Made by a program: the position numbers and the translations under genes. Below the pieces are notes generated by a model that saw only the letters and a program-made list of their open reading frames with translations, ran no database searches and was not told the DNA's origin. 14,248 bases of DNA from DATJUF01 sp035524095 (GTDB lineage: Bacteria; Desulfobacterota; Binatia; Binatales; Binataceae), in the NCBI GenBank assembly GCA_035524095.1, contig DATKPK010000138.1, forward strand, positions 1-14,248, read 5' to 3'. Shown piece by piece: positions 1 through 6,680 of the stretch (the stretch's first letter is position 1; each line of letters opens with the position of its first letter).

Positions 1-282
1 GAACCCGAGGCAGCGCTCCCTCCGCAACGCCAACTCAGCCTTCTGAGCATCATCCACCGCCTTGAAACGGCCGGCCGTGCACAGTTCTTGATATCCAGCC
101 ACTCGCCCATCATCCTCGCTTACCCCGGCGCCTCACTCCTATCCCTCGACGGCGACACGATCCACCCGGTTCGCTATACCGATACTGATCACTACCGCTT
201 AACCAAGCAGTTCCTCGAATCCCCCGAACGCTATTTCAGGCATCTGTTTTCCGATAAATCCGATGACGACACAGACCTCTAA
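1..282 (+). CDS. AAA/ABC-type predicted ATPase, C-terminal end (partial)
   Basis: The reading frame is open from the first base and starts outside the window, so only the last 93 residues are seen. It opens with EPEAAL, the end of a Walker B motif of the type LLDEPE, followed by the Q-rich helix usual in ABC-like ATPases. About 30 residues later comes SSHSPIILAYPGA, the switch/H-loop histidine segment typical of the stand-alone predicted ATPase family (COG3910 type, SMC/RecF-like nucleotide-binding fold). The end, with HYRLTKQFLESPERYFRHLF, also fits that family. These are soluble ATPases of poorly defined role that are often found alone. The Walker A motif lies outside the window and cannot be checked. 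A weak hairpin with a T-run follows the stop. Family assignment is firm, cellular role unknown. Confidence 0.85.
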   Translation, partial: EPEAALPPQRQLSLLSIIHRLETAGRAQFLISSHSPIILAYPGASLLSLDGDTIHPVRYTDTDHYRLTKQFLESPERYFRHLFSDKSDDDTDL

Positions 283-289
283 CCCTCCC

Positions 290-310
290 GCCGCCTCAGG
301 CAGCTTTTTT
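290..310 (+). terminator. Weak intrinsic terminator candidate after the ATPase gene
   Basis: Starting 8 bases after the ATPase stop, GCCGCC-TCA-GGCAGC can fold as a short stem with one C.A mismatch (290-304), followed at once by six T residues (305-310). The T-run is convincing but the stem is short, so termination may be partial. Confidence 0.45.
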
Positions 311-395
311 ATCTTTGCCTCGCCCGTCTGGTACTAATTTCCCGAGATGGTCACACCATCACGCAACCGCTCTAGCTCCCAGGAGGGTCATCCAA

Positions 396-872
396 ATGGA
401 TCAGAACGAATTGGCCGGCAAAGTCCAACTGCTTCTCGACCTCGAAGCCATCAAGACCTTGAAGCATCAGTACTGCGCCTTCTGCGACGACAACTATAAT
501 CCCGAAGGCATCGCCGGACTCTTCGTCGAGGACGGCACCTGGGACGGTGGCGATTTTGGCCACTGCATCGGCCGCGACGCCATCCGCAAGTTCTTTGCGA
601 ACGCGCCCAAAACCTTGAGCTTCGCCGCCCATCAGGTGATGAATCCGATCCTCAAGGTTGACGGTGATCATGCCACCGGCGAATGGAAGCTGCTTCAGCC
701 TTGCACCGTCGAGACCCGCAACGGCCCGCGCGCGATGTGGCTCGCGGCCAACTATCACGACACTTACGTCCGCACCGCCGCCGGATGGAAATTCGAAACC
801 CTGAAGGTCGCTTCGCTCTTTTTCACCCCTCACGACGAAGGATGGGTCAAAACGCGCTTCATCGCCCGCTAA
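396..872 (+). CDS. SnoaL-like / NTF2-fold protein (SnoaL_4 type)
   Basis: A 158-residue protein of the cone-shaped alpha+beta-barrel SnoaL/NTF2 fold. The opening helix (LLDLEAIKTLKHQYCAF), the acidic pair D31-D32, then LFVEDGTWDGG, GRDAIRKFF, and H79 in AAHQVMNP follow the order seen in scytalone dehydratase and bile-acid dehydratase relatives, where an Asp and a His act as the acid-base pair. Members are small dehydratases, isomerases or hydroxylase-associated proteins, and the substrate cannot be read from the sequence. The ATG at 396 is chosen because AGGAGG lies 9 bases upstream (381-386). The frame extends upstream to about 315, but that part has no ribosome-binding site and does not look like the family. 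The gene stands alone, followed by about 170 bases of gap before a tRNA. Confidence 0.85.
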   Translation: MDQNELAGKVQLLLDLEAIKTLKHQYCAFCDDNYNPEGIAGLFVEDGTWDGGDFGHCIGRDAIRKFFANAPKTLSFAAHQVMNPILKVDGDHATGEWKLLQPCTVETRNGPRAMWLAANYHDTYVRTAAGWKFETLKVASLFFTPHDEGWVKTRFIAR

Positions 873-1010
873 TCCGCGCTGTGACGCCTTCCACACGCGT
901 CGCCTCGACATTCTGACCCGAGTTGGTAAGCCCTACCCGTCGGTCTTCGATCCCCGGCAACGACTTTCTGACTCCGTAAGTTTATCTTGTTGCTTGCCGG
1001 TTACATCGTA

Positions 1011-1040
1011 TTGACCACCCGGATAGTGGGCCGCTAGTAT
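1011..1040 (+). promoter_or_regulatory. Sigma70-type promoter for the initiator tRNA
   Basis: TTGACC (1011-1016, five of six matches to the -35 consensus) and TAGTAT (1035-1040, four of six to the -10) are 18 bases apart. The bases after the -10 are GCGCCG, a GC-rich discriminator typical of stable-RNA promoters under stringent control. The predicted start falls at about 1046-1048, essentially at the first base of the mature tRNA. Confidence 0.6.
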
Positions 1041-1045
1041 GCGCC

Positions 1046-1122
1046 GGCGGGGTGGAGCAGTCTGGTAGCTCGCCGGGCTCATAACCCGGAGGTCAGAGGT
1101 TCAAATCCTCTCCCCGCAACCA
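1046..1122 (+). tRNA. Initiator tRNA-fMet (CAT)
   Basis: A complete 77-base cloverleaf with encoded CCA (1120-1122). The anticodon CAT is at 1080-1082 in the loop CTCATAA. Initiator features are present: three consecutive G:C pairs next to the anticodon loop (GGG 1075-1077 with CCC 1085-1087), an unpaired first acceptor position (G1 against A72), and A11:T24 in the D stem. The T arm is AGAGG-TTCAAAT-CCTCT. Most bacterial initiators have C1:A72; here base 1 is G, still mismatched, so the formylation determinant is kept. It lies directly upstream of the rpmH cluster, where dnaA is often found in other genomes. Confidence 0.96.
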
Positions 1123-1301
1123 GTAAAGGCATCCGTAATAGCGACCGATACATCGAGCGAATCCTTCGCGCTCCGATGATCCCCGCTCTTGCTCTCCCTC
1201 ACTCCGTATGGTTCGATTAGGGGTTCGTGCGAGGCCTCGGTCTCTACCGTCGGCAACGCTTAACCGAAAAATCCACGGGCTCTCGACGAGCCGGTTTCAC
1301 T

Positions 1302-1841
1302 TTGGCCGTTACCGATGAAAAGGACTTACCAACCGCACAATCGCCGGCGCACTCGAACCCACGGGTTTCTTGCCCGGATGGCCACCCCCGGCGGACGCAA
1401 TGTTCTTCGCCGCCGGCGCCTCAAGGGCCGCAAGCGCCTCACCGTTTCGATTCCGCCCAAGCAGCCCGGTTAGCACCCTTCGACCGCTCCTTCAGTGCTG
1501 CGGCCCGCTTTCATCACCGTCACGAATTCCTGCGGCTGCAGCGCGAGGGTGTCCGCTTCCAAACTGCTCACTTCGTACTCTACGCGGCAACCATTCCCGA
1601 CGCCCCATGCTCACGCCTCGGTATCACCGTCTCGCGCCGGATTGGCAACGCGGTCGTACGCAATCGGGTCAAACGGCGGACGCGCGAATGTTTCCGGCTC
1701 GAATTGCGGCGCCTTTTGCCTACCGAGACCGCATTGCTCGTGATCGCTCGCAACGGTGCCGGCCAACTCTCTTCACCGGAACTCTATTCCCAATTGCTCA
1801 AGGCCGCGGCCGTGCTGGCTCATCGCCTGGCCTCTAAGTAA
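1302..1841 (+). CDS. rnpA: Ribonuclease P protein component, start upstream of rpmH
   Basis: Protein subunit of RNase P, which helps the RNA subunit cut 5' leaders from pre-tRNAs. The conserved core runs from about 1479: FDRSFSAAARFHHRHEFLRL (early helix region), RLGITVSRRIGNAVVRNRVKRRTRE containing the RNR signature, then LLVIARNGAGQLSS. Between the rpmH stop and this core there is no ATG, GTG or TTG; the first is CTG at the Leu of HEFLRL, too late. The frame is open back across all of rpmH to TTG at 1302 (used here, 13 bases before the rpmH ATG) and to GTG at 1227. The product would have 179 residues, with a Pro/Ala-rich N-terminal extension of about 60, against the usual 110-130. This resembles the nested rpmH/rnpA of Thermus. 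Identity is sure; the exact start is not. Confidence 0.85.
   Translation: MAVTDEKDLPTAQSPAHSNPRVSCPDGHPRRTQCSSPPAPQGPQAPHRFDSAQAARLAPFDRSFSAAARFHHRHEFLRLQREGVRFQTAHFVLYAATIPDAPCSRLGITVSRRIGNAVVRNRVKRRTRECFRLELRRLLPTETALLVIARNGAGQLSSPELYSQLLKAAAVLAHRLASK
1315..1473 (+). CDS. rpmH: 50S ribosomal protein L34
   Basis: A 52-residue, very basic protein that starts with the near-invariant MKRTYQPHN, continues RRRTRTHGFLARMATPGGRNV, and carries the Arg/Lys-rich helix LRRRRLKGRKRL. It is a structural component of the large ribosomal subunit, in contact with 23S rRNA. The usual L34 is 44-47 residues; the extra residues here are the tail TVSIPPKQPG. The start is fixed by family conservation, although there is no clear Shine-Dalgarno sequence before 1315. 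The gene heads the rpmH-rnpA-yidD-yidC-jag cluster, and its whole length is overlapped in another frame by the open frame of rnpA. Confidence 0.95.
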   Translation: MKRTYQPHNRRRTRTHGFLARMATPGGRNVLRRRRLKGRKRLTVSIPPKQPG

Positions 1842-1917
1842 GATGTTCCGCGACGCTGTTTTGCACCACGAGAGCCGAGCGTCCTCGCTATCGATCAACT
1901 CACGCTCGCTCGCTCCT

Positions 1918-2172
1918 ATGCGATCGCTTTTCCGACGCTTGCTTGTTCTGCCGATCGACCTCTATTCCCTTATGATTTCGCCGCTGCTGATCGGCCATTA
2001 CGGCCCGGCTTGCCGTTTTGATCCGCCATGCTCTGCGTATGCGCGCGCGGCCATCCTCCGCGACGGATTCCTCCGCGGCCTTCAGCTCGCTCTCGGGCGC
2101 CTTCTCCGATGCCGTCCCGGCGGCGCTTATGGCTTCGATCCGCTACCGCCCGCACGTTCTGGCCACGCCTGA
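1918..2172 (+). CDS. yidD: Membrane protein insertion efficiency factor YidD
   Basis: An 84-residue protein matching the YidD (DUF37) family: a short amphipathic N-terminus, LYSLMISPLL, the cysteine motif CRFDPPCSAYARAAI, then RLLRCRP and the closing GFDPLPP. YidD lies on the inner face of the cytoplasmic membrane and aids YidC-dependent insertion. Its place between rnpA and yidC is the usual one. The ATG at 1918 gives a family-length protein. The same frame extends to an ATG at 1843, two bases after the rnpA stop, which would add 25 residues without resemblance to the family; neither start has a clear ribosome-binding site. The common CHP near the end is CRP here. Confidence 0.88.
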   Translation: MRSLFRRLLVLPIDLYSLMISPLLIGHYGPACRFDPPCSAYARAAILRDGFLRGLQLALGRLLRCRPGGAYGFDPLPPARSGHA

Positions 2173-2184
2173 CGAAAGGACCTC

Positions 2185-3852
2185 TTGGACAATTCTCGTC
2201 TATTGCTCGCGCTTGTCGTCTCATTGGGGATCGTTTTCATCTATTCCCAGTTGTTGAAGTGGCGTTTTCCACATGGCATACCCGGAACACCTTCGGCCAA
2301 CGGCACCCCCACGCCAACCCCCGAGGAGAACGCCGCGGCAAAAAATCCGGCGCCGCTCGCCAGCCCTTCATCACCGGGAACTACTGCCCCCGGTTCATCG
2401 ACGCCTGCACTCACTGCTGCGACGGCACGCTATATCGAGATTGACAGCGACACCTTCACCGCCGAATTGACCACCGCTGGCGGCCGCCTTGCGAGCTACA
2501 AGCTTAAGCGCTATCGCGAAACCAGCGCCACCAATAGCCCGCCCTACCAGATGGTCCGAGCTACAGACCGCCTGCCGATGGGCCTCCTCATCGACCAAGG
2601 CGTTACCACCGTTAGTGATGACGCGGTTCAATACACCACCGACGCCCCCTCGCGCATTGCGCTCAGCCCCGGCCACGACGCCACAATTAATTTCGACGGC
2701 CAAACTTCGGGCGGCCTCAAGCTACACAAAACCTTCCTCTTTAAGGACGGCACCTACGTCTTCGCACTCGACGGCAGTGCCGTCTCCACCGGTGCCAAAA
2801 TCAGCGGCATCGGCTTGACGATGAGCCAGTCCCTCAACACTCTCGAAGGTTTTCGCGATATCCCGGCAATCCAGGCCGACGTTTCCGACAAAGTCCTTTA
2901 CGAGGATCAGAAATCCCTCCTGAAAGGTGTCCAGCCAGTTTCCGGCACGGTAACCTTCGCCGGTTTCGGCGATCGTTACTTCCTCGCCGCTTTAATCCCG
3001 CTCCATCCGAATACCGGCACACTCGTGATGGACTATTTTGGCGACGAGGCTGACGCCCAGATCCATTTCGACGGCGCCTCCGAGGTTACCAGTCAGGTCT
3101 ACATGGGACCGAAGAAGCTGGATCTACTCGAGGCCGCCAACCCCGCCCTCAGCAAGGCGATTAACTTCGGATGGTCCCGCATCATCGCTTTACCCTTTCT
3201 CAAACTACTCGATTTCTTTTATCGAATTGCACCAAATTACGGCCTTGATATCATTTTGGTGACGATTCTTGTACGCCTCCTCATCCTTCCGATCTCGATC
3301 AGGGGCCAGCGCTCGATGATGAAAATGCAGCGCCTGCAGCCGCAGGTGGAGCGCATACGCGAGAAGCACAAGGACGACCAGGAGCGGCTCAACCGTGAGA
3401 TGGTTGACCTCTATAAGCGCAACCACGTCAATCCTCTCGGCGGATGCCTCCCGATGGCCCTCCAGATGCCGGTCTTTATCGGCCTCTACGAAGCGCTCCT
3501 CAACGCTATCGAATTGCGCCATGCCCCGTTTATTGGATGGATTCGTGATCTCTCGGCCCCCGATTGCATTGTAATCCCCGGCATGCCCGCGATACCCTTT
3601 ACCAACCTGCACGGCATCCCGGTGCTGGTCATCTTGATGACCCTCACTTCGTTTCTCCAGCAGTGGATGATGCCGAAGCAGCCCGACCCGAACCAGCAGA
3701 AGATGATGATGTATATGCCGGTGGTTTTTAGCTTGATCTTTCTCAATCTGCCCGCTGGCTTGACCCTTTATTATTTCTCGTCGAACCTTCTCGGTATCAT
3801 TCAGCAGTTCGTGCTTAATCGCGAATTCCAACAGTACACACCGGCCACATGA
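2185..3852 (+). CDS. yidC: Membrane protein insertase YidC
   Basis: A 555-residue Oxa1/YidC/Alb3 insertase that places membrane proteins into the inner membrane, alone or with Sec. The N-terminus (DNSRLLLALVVSLGIVFIY) is the first membrane segment of Gram-negative YidC. A Pro/Thr-rich stretch (about 30-75) leads to the periplasmic P1 beta-domain (to about 320). The Oxa1 core follows, with R364 in LVRLLILPIS (the hydrophilic-groove arginine), the charged cytoplasmic loop QPQVERIREKHKDDQERL, NPLGGCLPMALQMPVFIGLY, and closing segments around QQKMMMYMPVVF. The start is TTG, supported by GAAAGGA ending 4 bases upstream. It begins 12 bases after yidD and overlaps jag by four bases (ATGA), so translation is probably coupled. 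Confidence 0.96.
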   Translation: MDNSRLLLALVVSLGIVFIYSQLLKWRFPHGIPGTPSANGTPTPTPEENAAAKNPAPLASPSSPGTTAPGSSTPALTAATARYIEIDSDTFTAELTTAGGRLASYKLKRYRETSATNSPPYQMVRATDRLPMGLLIDQGVTTVSDDAVQYTTDAPSRIALSPGHDATINFDGQTSGGLKLHKTFLFKDGTYVFALDGSAVSTGAKISGIGLTMSQSLNTLEGFRDIPAIQADVSDKVLYEDQKSLLKGVQPVSGTVTFAGFGDRYFLAALIPLHPNTGTLVMDYFGDEADAQIHFDGASEVTSQVYMGPKKLDLLEAANPALSKAINFGWSRIIALPFLKLLDFFYRIAPNYGLDIILVTILVRLLILPISIRGQRSMMKMQRLQPQVERIREKHKDDQERLNREMVDLYKRNHVNPLGGCLPMALQMPVFIGLYEALLNAIELRHAPFIGWIRDLSAPDCIVIPGMPAIPFTNLHGIPVLVILMTLTSFLQQWMMPKQPDPNQQKMMMYMPVVFSLIFLNLPAGLTLYYFSSNLLGIIQQFVLNREFQQYTPAT

Positions 3853-5426
3853 CTCCCAGCGATTCCATCGAAGCAACCGCGCCTACCGTTGATCAAGCGA
3901 TCAGCCAGGCGCTCGATCAGCTTGGCGCCCATCAGGACGACGTCACTATTGAGGTCCTGAGTACGCCGCGTTCTGGCGTGCTCGGCCTTGGCGCGCGTCC
4001 CGCTCGCGTCCGCGTTACCCGCCGCGCCCCCGAGATTGCCCGTAGTACCGTGCAGTCGCCGCCACCCGCGCCGCCGCTCAGGCGCACGCCACCCGAATCG
4101 CGTCCTCCCGCGCCGCCCCTGAGTCGGCCCGCAGTTCCTGCAGAAAGCCGAGCTGAGGCGCGCATGGATGCTAGCCGTGAAATGCCTCCTCCCGCCGCGC
4201 CTCGCGATCTTCAACCGCCGCCGCGCGTGGCGTATGAGGGCTACCGCGAAGATCTCGGCGACGATCGTCAGCCTCAGGCAACTCCAGTTGGTGACGATGG
4301 CACGACCGAACGCCGCAGCCGCCCCGATGACTCCCGTGGAACGCCTTCCCGCGACACCCGGTCGGACGACCGGCCGCGCAGAGGCCGCGATTCGCGCAAC
4401 GACAACCGCCGTGACAATCGTTCCTCCCCTCGCCCAAGCCGTGAACAAAATTCCAGCGACCGCCGCGCTGATGGCTCACGCCCCTCAGATTTTGACGAAG
4501 CACGGGACGCTTCCAGCGCTCAACCGGAAGGCAGCCTTGGCAACGGCAACGGCCGAATCGACAACCGCCGTGCCGATCGCCGCGACGATTCACCTCGTCC
4601 ACGCCGCGACCGCGATCGTCCGCCTCGCGGCGCCGGTGACGAAGGCCGGAGCGATACTCCGCGCCCCCGTCCTGAGCGCCCGCGCCGCGACGATTCCTCT
4701 GCGGCATCGGGCTCTGATCGCGACTCCGGCCTCGATTCCTTTAGCGACGACGGCTCCGGCAATGATCAGCGCGACCTCGTTGCTCCCGAGGAGCAGATCG
4801 CTGAAGCGACCACTATTCTGACCGAAGTTCTCAAGATGATGGGCGAGCAGGCCGAAATCGAAGTCGTCCGTGACGACGGCCTCCAAACCGTCGAGCTCAA
4901 TATCAAGGGCGACGGCTCCGGTATCCTTATCGGCCGACACGGCCAGACCCTCGACGCTCTCGAATACATCGTCAACCGCATCCTCGGCCGCCGCATCAAA
5001 GATGCCGTCGCTATCGCGATCGATACTGAGTCGTATCGAGCCCGCCGCCGCAGCCAGCTCCATCGGATGGCCCTCTCCAAGGGCGAGCAGGCTAAGCGCG
5101 AGCACGTCACTGTCACTCTCGATCCGATGGCCCCGCGCGACCGCCGCATCATCCATCTCGCCCTCAAGGACGATCCTTTGATCACCACCCACTCGTTCGG
5201 CGACGGTTTCCTGCGCTCGGTCGAGATTGTCCCGGTCAACGCTTCACGCGACCGTGATCGTGGCGATCGTGATCGCCGCGACCGCCGTGATCGGAGCCGC
5301 GAGCCTAATCGCGACCGTGACAACCGCGAGCCCGAGCGTGCTCAGGATCGCGATCGAGACGACAATGATGATCTTCCGCTCGGTCAGCAGGGCGGCTTCA
5401 AGCACGGCCAAAAACGCATCGTTTAG
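3849..5426 (+). CDS. jag: Jag/KhpB-like KH-R3H RNA-binding protein with a very long disordered linker
   Basis: A 525-residue protein starting inside the yidC stop (ATGA). Residues 1-57 form a Jag-N domain (AISQALDQLGAHQDDVTIEVL, GVLGLGARPARVRV). A KH domain lies near 325-385 with GRHG at 362-365, the GxxG loop that grips RNA. An R3H domain follows, with R432 and H436 in RRIIH. Jag/KhpB proteins bind many RNAs and in some bacteria influence cell wall growth and division. Usual length is about 200-300 residues. The excess here is a Pro/Arg/Asp/Ser-rich region at about 60-315 and a charged tail after 465 with repeated DRDR and RDRRDR runs, both surely disordered. mnmE, the usual next gene, is missing; a minus-strand lipoprotein gene follows. 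Confidence 0.93.
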   Translation: MTPSDSIEATAPTVDQAISQALDQLGAHQDDVTIEVLSTPRSGVLGLGARPARVRVTRRAPEIARSTVQSPPPAPPLRRTPPESRPPAPPLSRPAVPAESRAEARMDASREMPPPAAPRDLQPPPRVAYEGYREDLGDDRQPQATPVGDDGTTERRSRPDDSRGTPSRDTRSDDRPRRGRDSRNDNRRDNRSSPRPSREQNSSDRRADGSRPSDFDEARDASSAQPEGSLGNGNGRIDNRRADRRDDSPRPRRDRDRPPRGAGDEGRSDTPRPRPERPRRDDSSAASGSDRDSGLDSFSDDGSGNDQRDLVAPEEQIAEATTILTEVLKMMGEQAEIEVVRDDGLQTVELNIKGDGSGILIGRHGQTLDALEYIVNRILGRRIKDAVAIAIDTESYRARRRSQLHRMALSKGEQAKREHVTVTLDPMAPRDRRIIHLALKDDPLITTHSFGDGFLRSVEIVPVNASRDRDRGDRDRRDRRDRSREPNRDRDNREPERAQDRDRDDNDDLPLGQQGGFKHGQKRIV

Positions 5427-5464
5427 CCCGTTTCCGCTAGCCGCCTGTAATTCCGCTCCCAATC

Positions 5465-5485
5465 CCGCCTCCTAACCGGAGGCGG
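5465..5485 (+). terminator. Perfect 8-bp hairpin after jag, possible terminator
   Basis: CCGCCTCC (5465-5472) pairs fully with GGAGGCGG (5478-5485) around the loop TAACC, 38 bases after the jag stop and in the gap between convergent genes. There is no T-run on either strand, so classic intrinsic termination is not assured. The rest of the 5427-5675 gap shows nothing I can name. Confidence 0.5.
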
Positions 5486-5675
5486 TTACTAATGGAACCT
5501 GTTCCCTCAGAACTCGAGGAGCAACTCCCGCGTTCCAGAGCATTGCCATTATTCTTCGCGCGCTCCTGAGTCGCGAGCTTCTGACCAATGGATTTGTGAC
5601 CGTCTTCTTGATCGAATCCTGCGCTCTTTGAGCTCGATCTTTACGCGGACCTTGGAATCTGAACGGAAGCTCCCT

Positions 5676-6245
5676 CTACTCCGTTTCACTCTCCGGAGGC
5701 GCGGGCGCGGTCGTCGGCTTCACTGTACTCAAGCCGCTGGCTGGCATCGACGCCGATGCGGCTTGGACCGACGGCTTGGCGATTGCGGCCGCTGAAGGCG
5801 AGGCTGCGGCCGCTGGTGCAGCCGCGGTTTCGACTGGTAGATGCCCGGGAATAACCTTTGCCAGCGCATCCTTCTTGTAGCAGAACCACACCGGTGACTT
5901 TTGGTTGCGAGTCGACGCTTCAACCGGGGTCGAGACAACTTCGGCCAATCCTAGTGTGAAGACATCGGCCGCCGTCTCGACGAGAGCGATCGGGACCTTC
6001 CCACCCTCTCCGTAGCCACTAACGTAAAGTTGATACAGTTCGCAATTCATCGCCTCGTAGTCTGTGCTGGTTATTGGAGGTCCGAGCTTTTCCATAACCT
6101 CGTCGCGGCTTTCACCAGGCTGAAACTGATCAAGCCGCGTCGGCTCTGGGCGGGTTTCCTCCATGTACACTGAGCAGGCGGAGGTCCCAACGGCGGCCAT
6201 GATCAAAGCCCCCAGAAATAACCGAGAGGTCATCGAGTTGCTCAT
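5676..6245 (-). CDS. Putative outer-membrane-type lipoprotein of unknown function
   Basis: A 189-residue protein with a lipoprotein signal: RLFLGALIMAAVGTSAC with the lipobox TSAC, so lipidation is expected on C24. The mature part has FQPGESRDEVMEKLGPP (about 41-57), reminiscent of the start of the small BamE/SmpA-like fold, where a turn of similar sequence precedes a helix. A more variable segment with YQLYVSGYGEGGKVPIALVETAADVFTLGLAEVV follows, and the last 55 residues are Ala/Pro/Ser-rich and probably disordered. The resemblance to BamE is only at motif level and I would not assign that function. The first ATG is used; the next (M5) is equally possible and leaves the signal intact. It converges on jag and stands apart from its neighbours. 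Confidence 0.75.
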   Translation of the reverse strand: MSNSMTSRLFLGALIMAAVGTSACSVYMEETRPEPTRLDQFQPGESRDEVMEKLGPPITSTDYEAMNCELYQLYVSGYGEGGKVPIALVETAADVFTLGLAEVVSTPVEASTRNQKSPVWFCYKKDALAKVIPGHLPVETAAAPAAAASPSAAAIAKPSVQAASASMPASGLSTVKPTTAPAPPESETE

Positions 6246-6680
6246 AGGAACTTTCCCGGTCTCGAAAATTAGTCGAGCTGGTCAGAATCGCGCAACTGGG
6301 ATGCACAATACGATATTGGAGATGTTTCGACAATCTAAACGGATGATAAGCATCTATCAGCATCTAACTGAACTAATGGATTTTCCAAAGGGCCACGGCT
6401 TTAGAGGTGCTCCAGCACCGTTTCGGCAGCGGTCTCGAGTCATATGGCGCCCATCCTCCCCTGCGATTCCATCAACCTTAGACGAGCTGCCTTTACTTCT
6501 ACCCGCTAAGCCGAGCTCTCGCTCGGCCCTACTCCGCATTAGTCACGGGAGCAGCCGGCTTCAGCGATTGGGCACCTGCCGGTATCGATCGGTGTTGTGC
6601 TAACCTGATGTCCGGTTGTGTGCCTTTGATTCGATTGCCGGAGCGCCCTGCGTGGGTCACGCGAGAGTTTGAGGATATTT
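6246..6680. other. 435-base gap without a convincing gene
   Basis: The region upstream of both the minus-strand lipoprotein gene and the plus-strand membrane-hairpin gene, so it should contain both promoters. Open frames here (for example 6163-6603 plus, 6357-6539 minus) have no family look or ribosome-binding site. Two small inverted repeats are visible: GGTGCT-CC-AGCACC near 6406-6419 and GCCGAGC-TCTC-GCTCGGC at 6510-6527 (seven pairs). Neither has a T-run. GAGG at 6671-6674 is the ribosome-binding site of the next gene. Confidence 0.5.

Noticed and set aside
315..395. N-terminal extension of the SnoaL-like protein
   Set aside because: The ATG at 396 has an ideal AGGAGG site and gives the family length; the upstream codons do not resemble the fold.
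2265..2273. TTTTCCACA, matching the relaxed DnaA-box consensus
   Set aside because: A single copy inside the yidC coding region, with no cluster of boxes and no AT-rich unwinding region; no oriC can be claimed.
4590..5323. Long minus-strand open frames opposite jag
   Set aside because: They follow from the biased Arg/Asp codon content of jag, show no domain, and jag itself has clear Jag-N, KH and R3H domains.
6510..6527. Seven-pair hairpin in the 6246-6680 gap as a terminator
   Set aside because: No T-run on either strand and it lies upstream, not downstream, of the flanking genes.
6163..6603. 146-codon plus-strand open frame
   Set aside because: It overlaps the lipoprotein start on the other strand, has no ribosome-binding site and no family resemblance.
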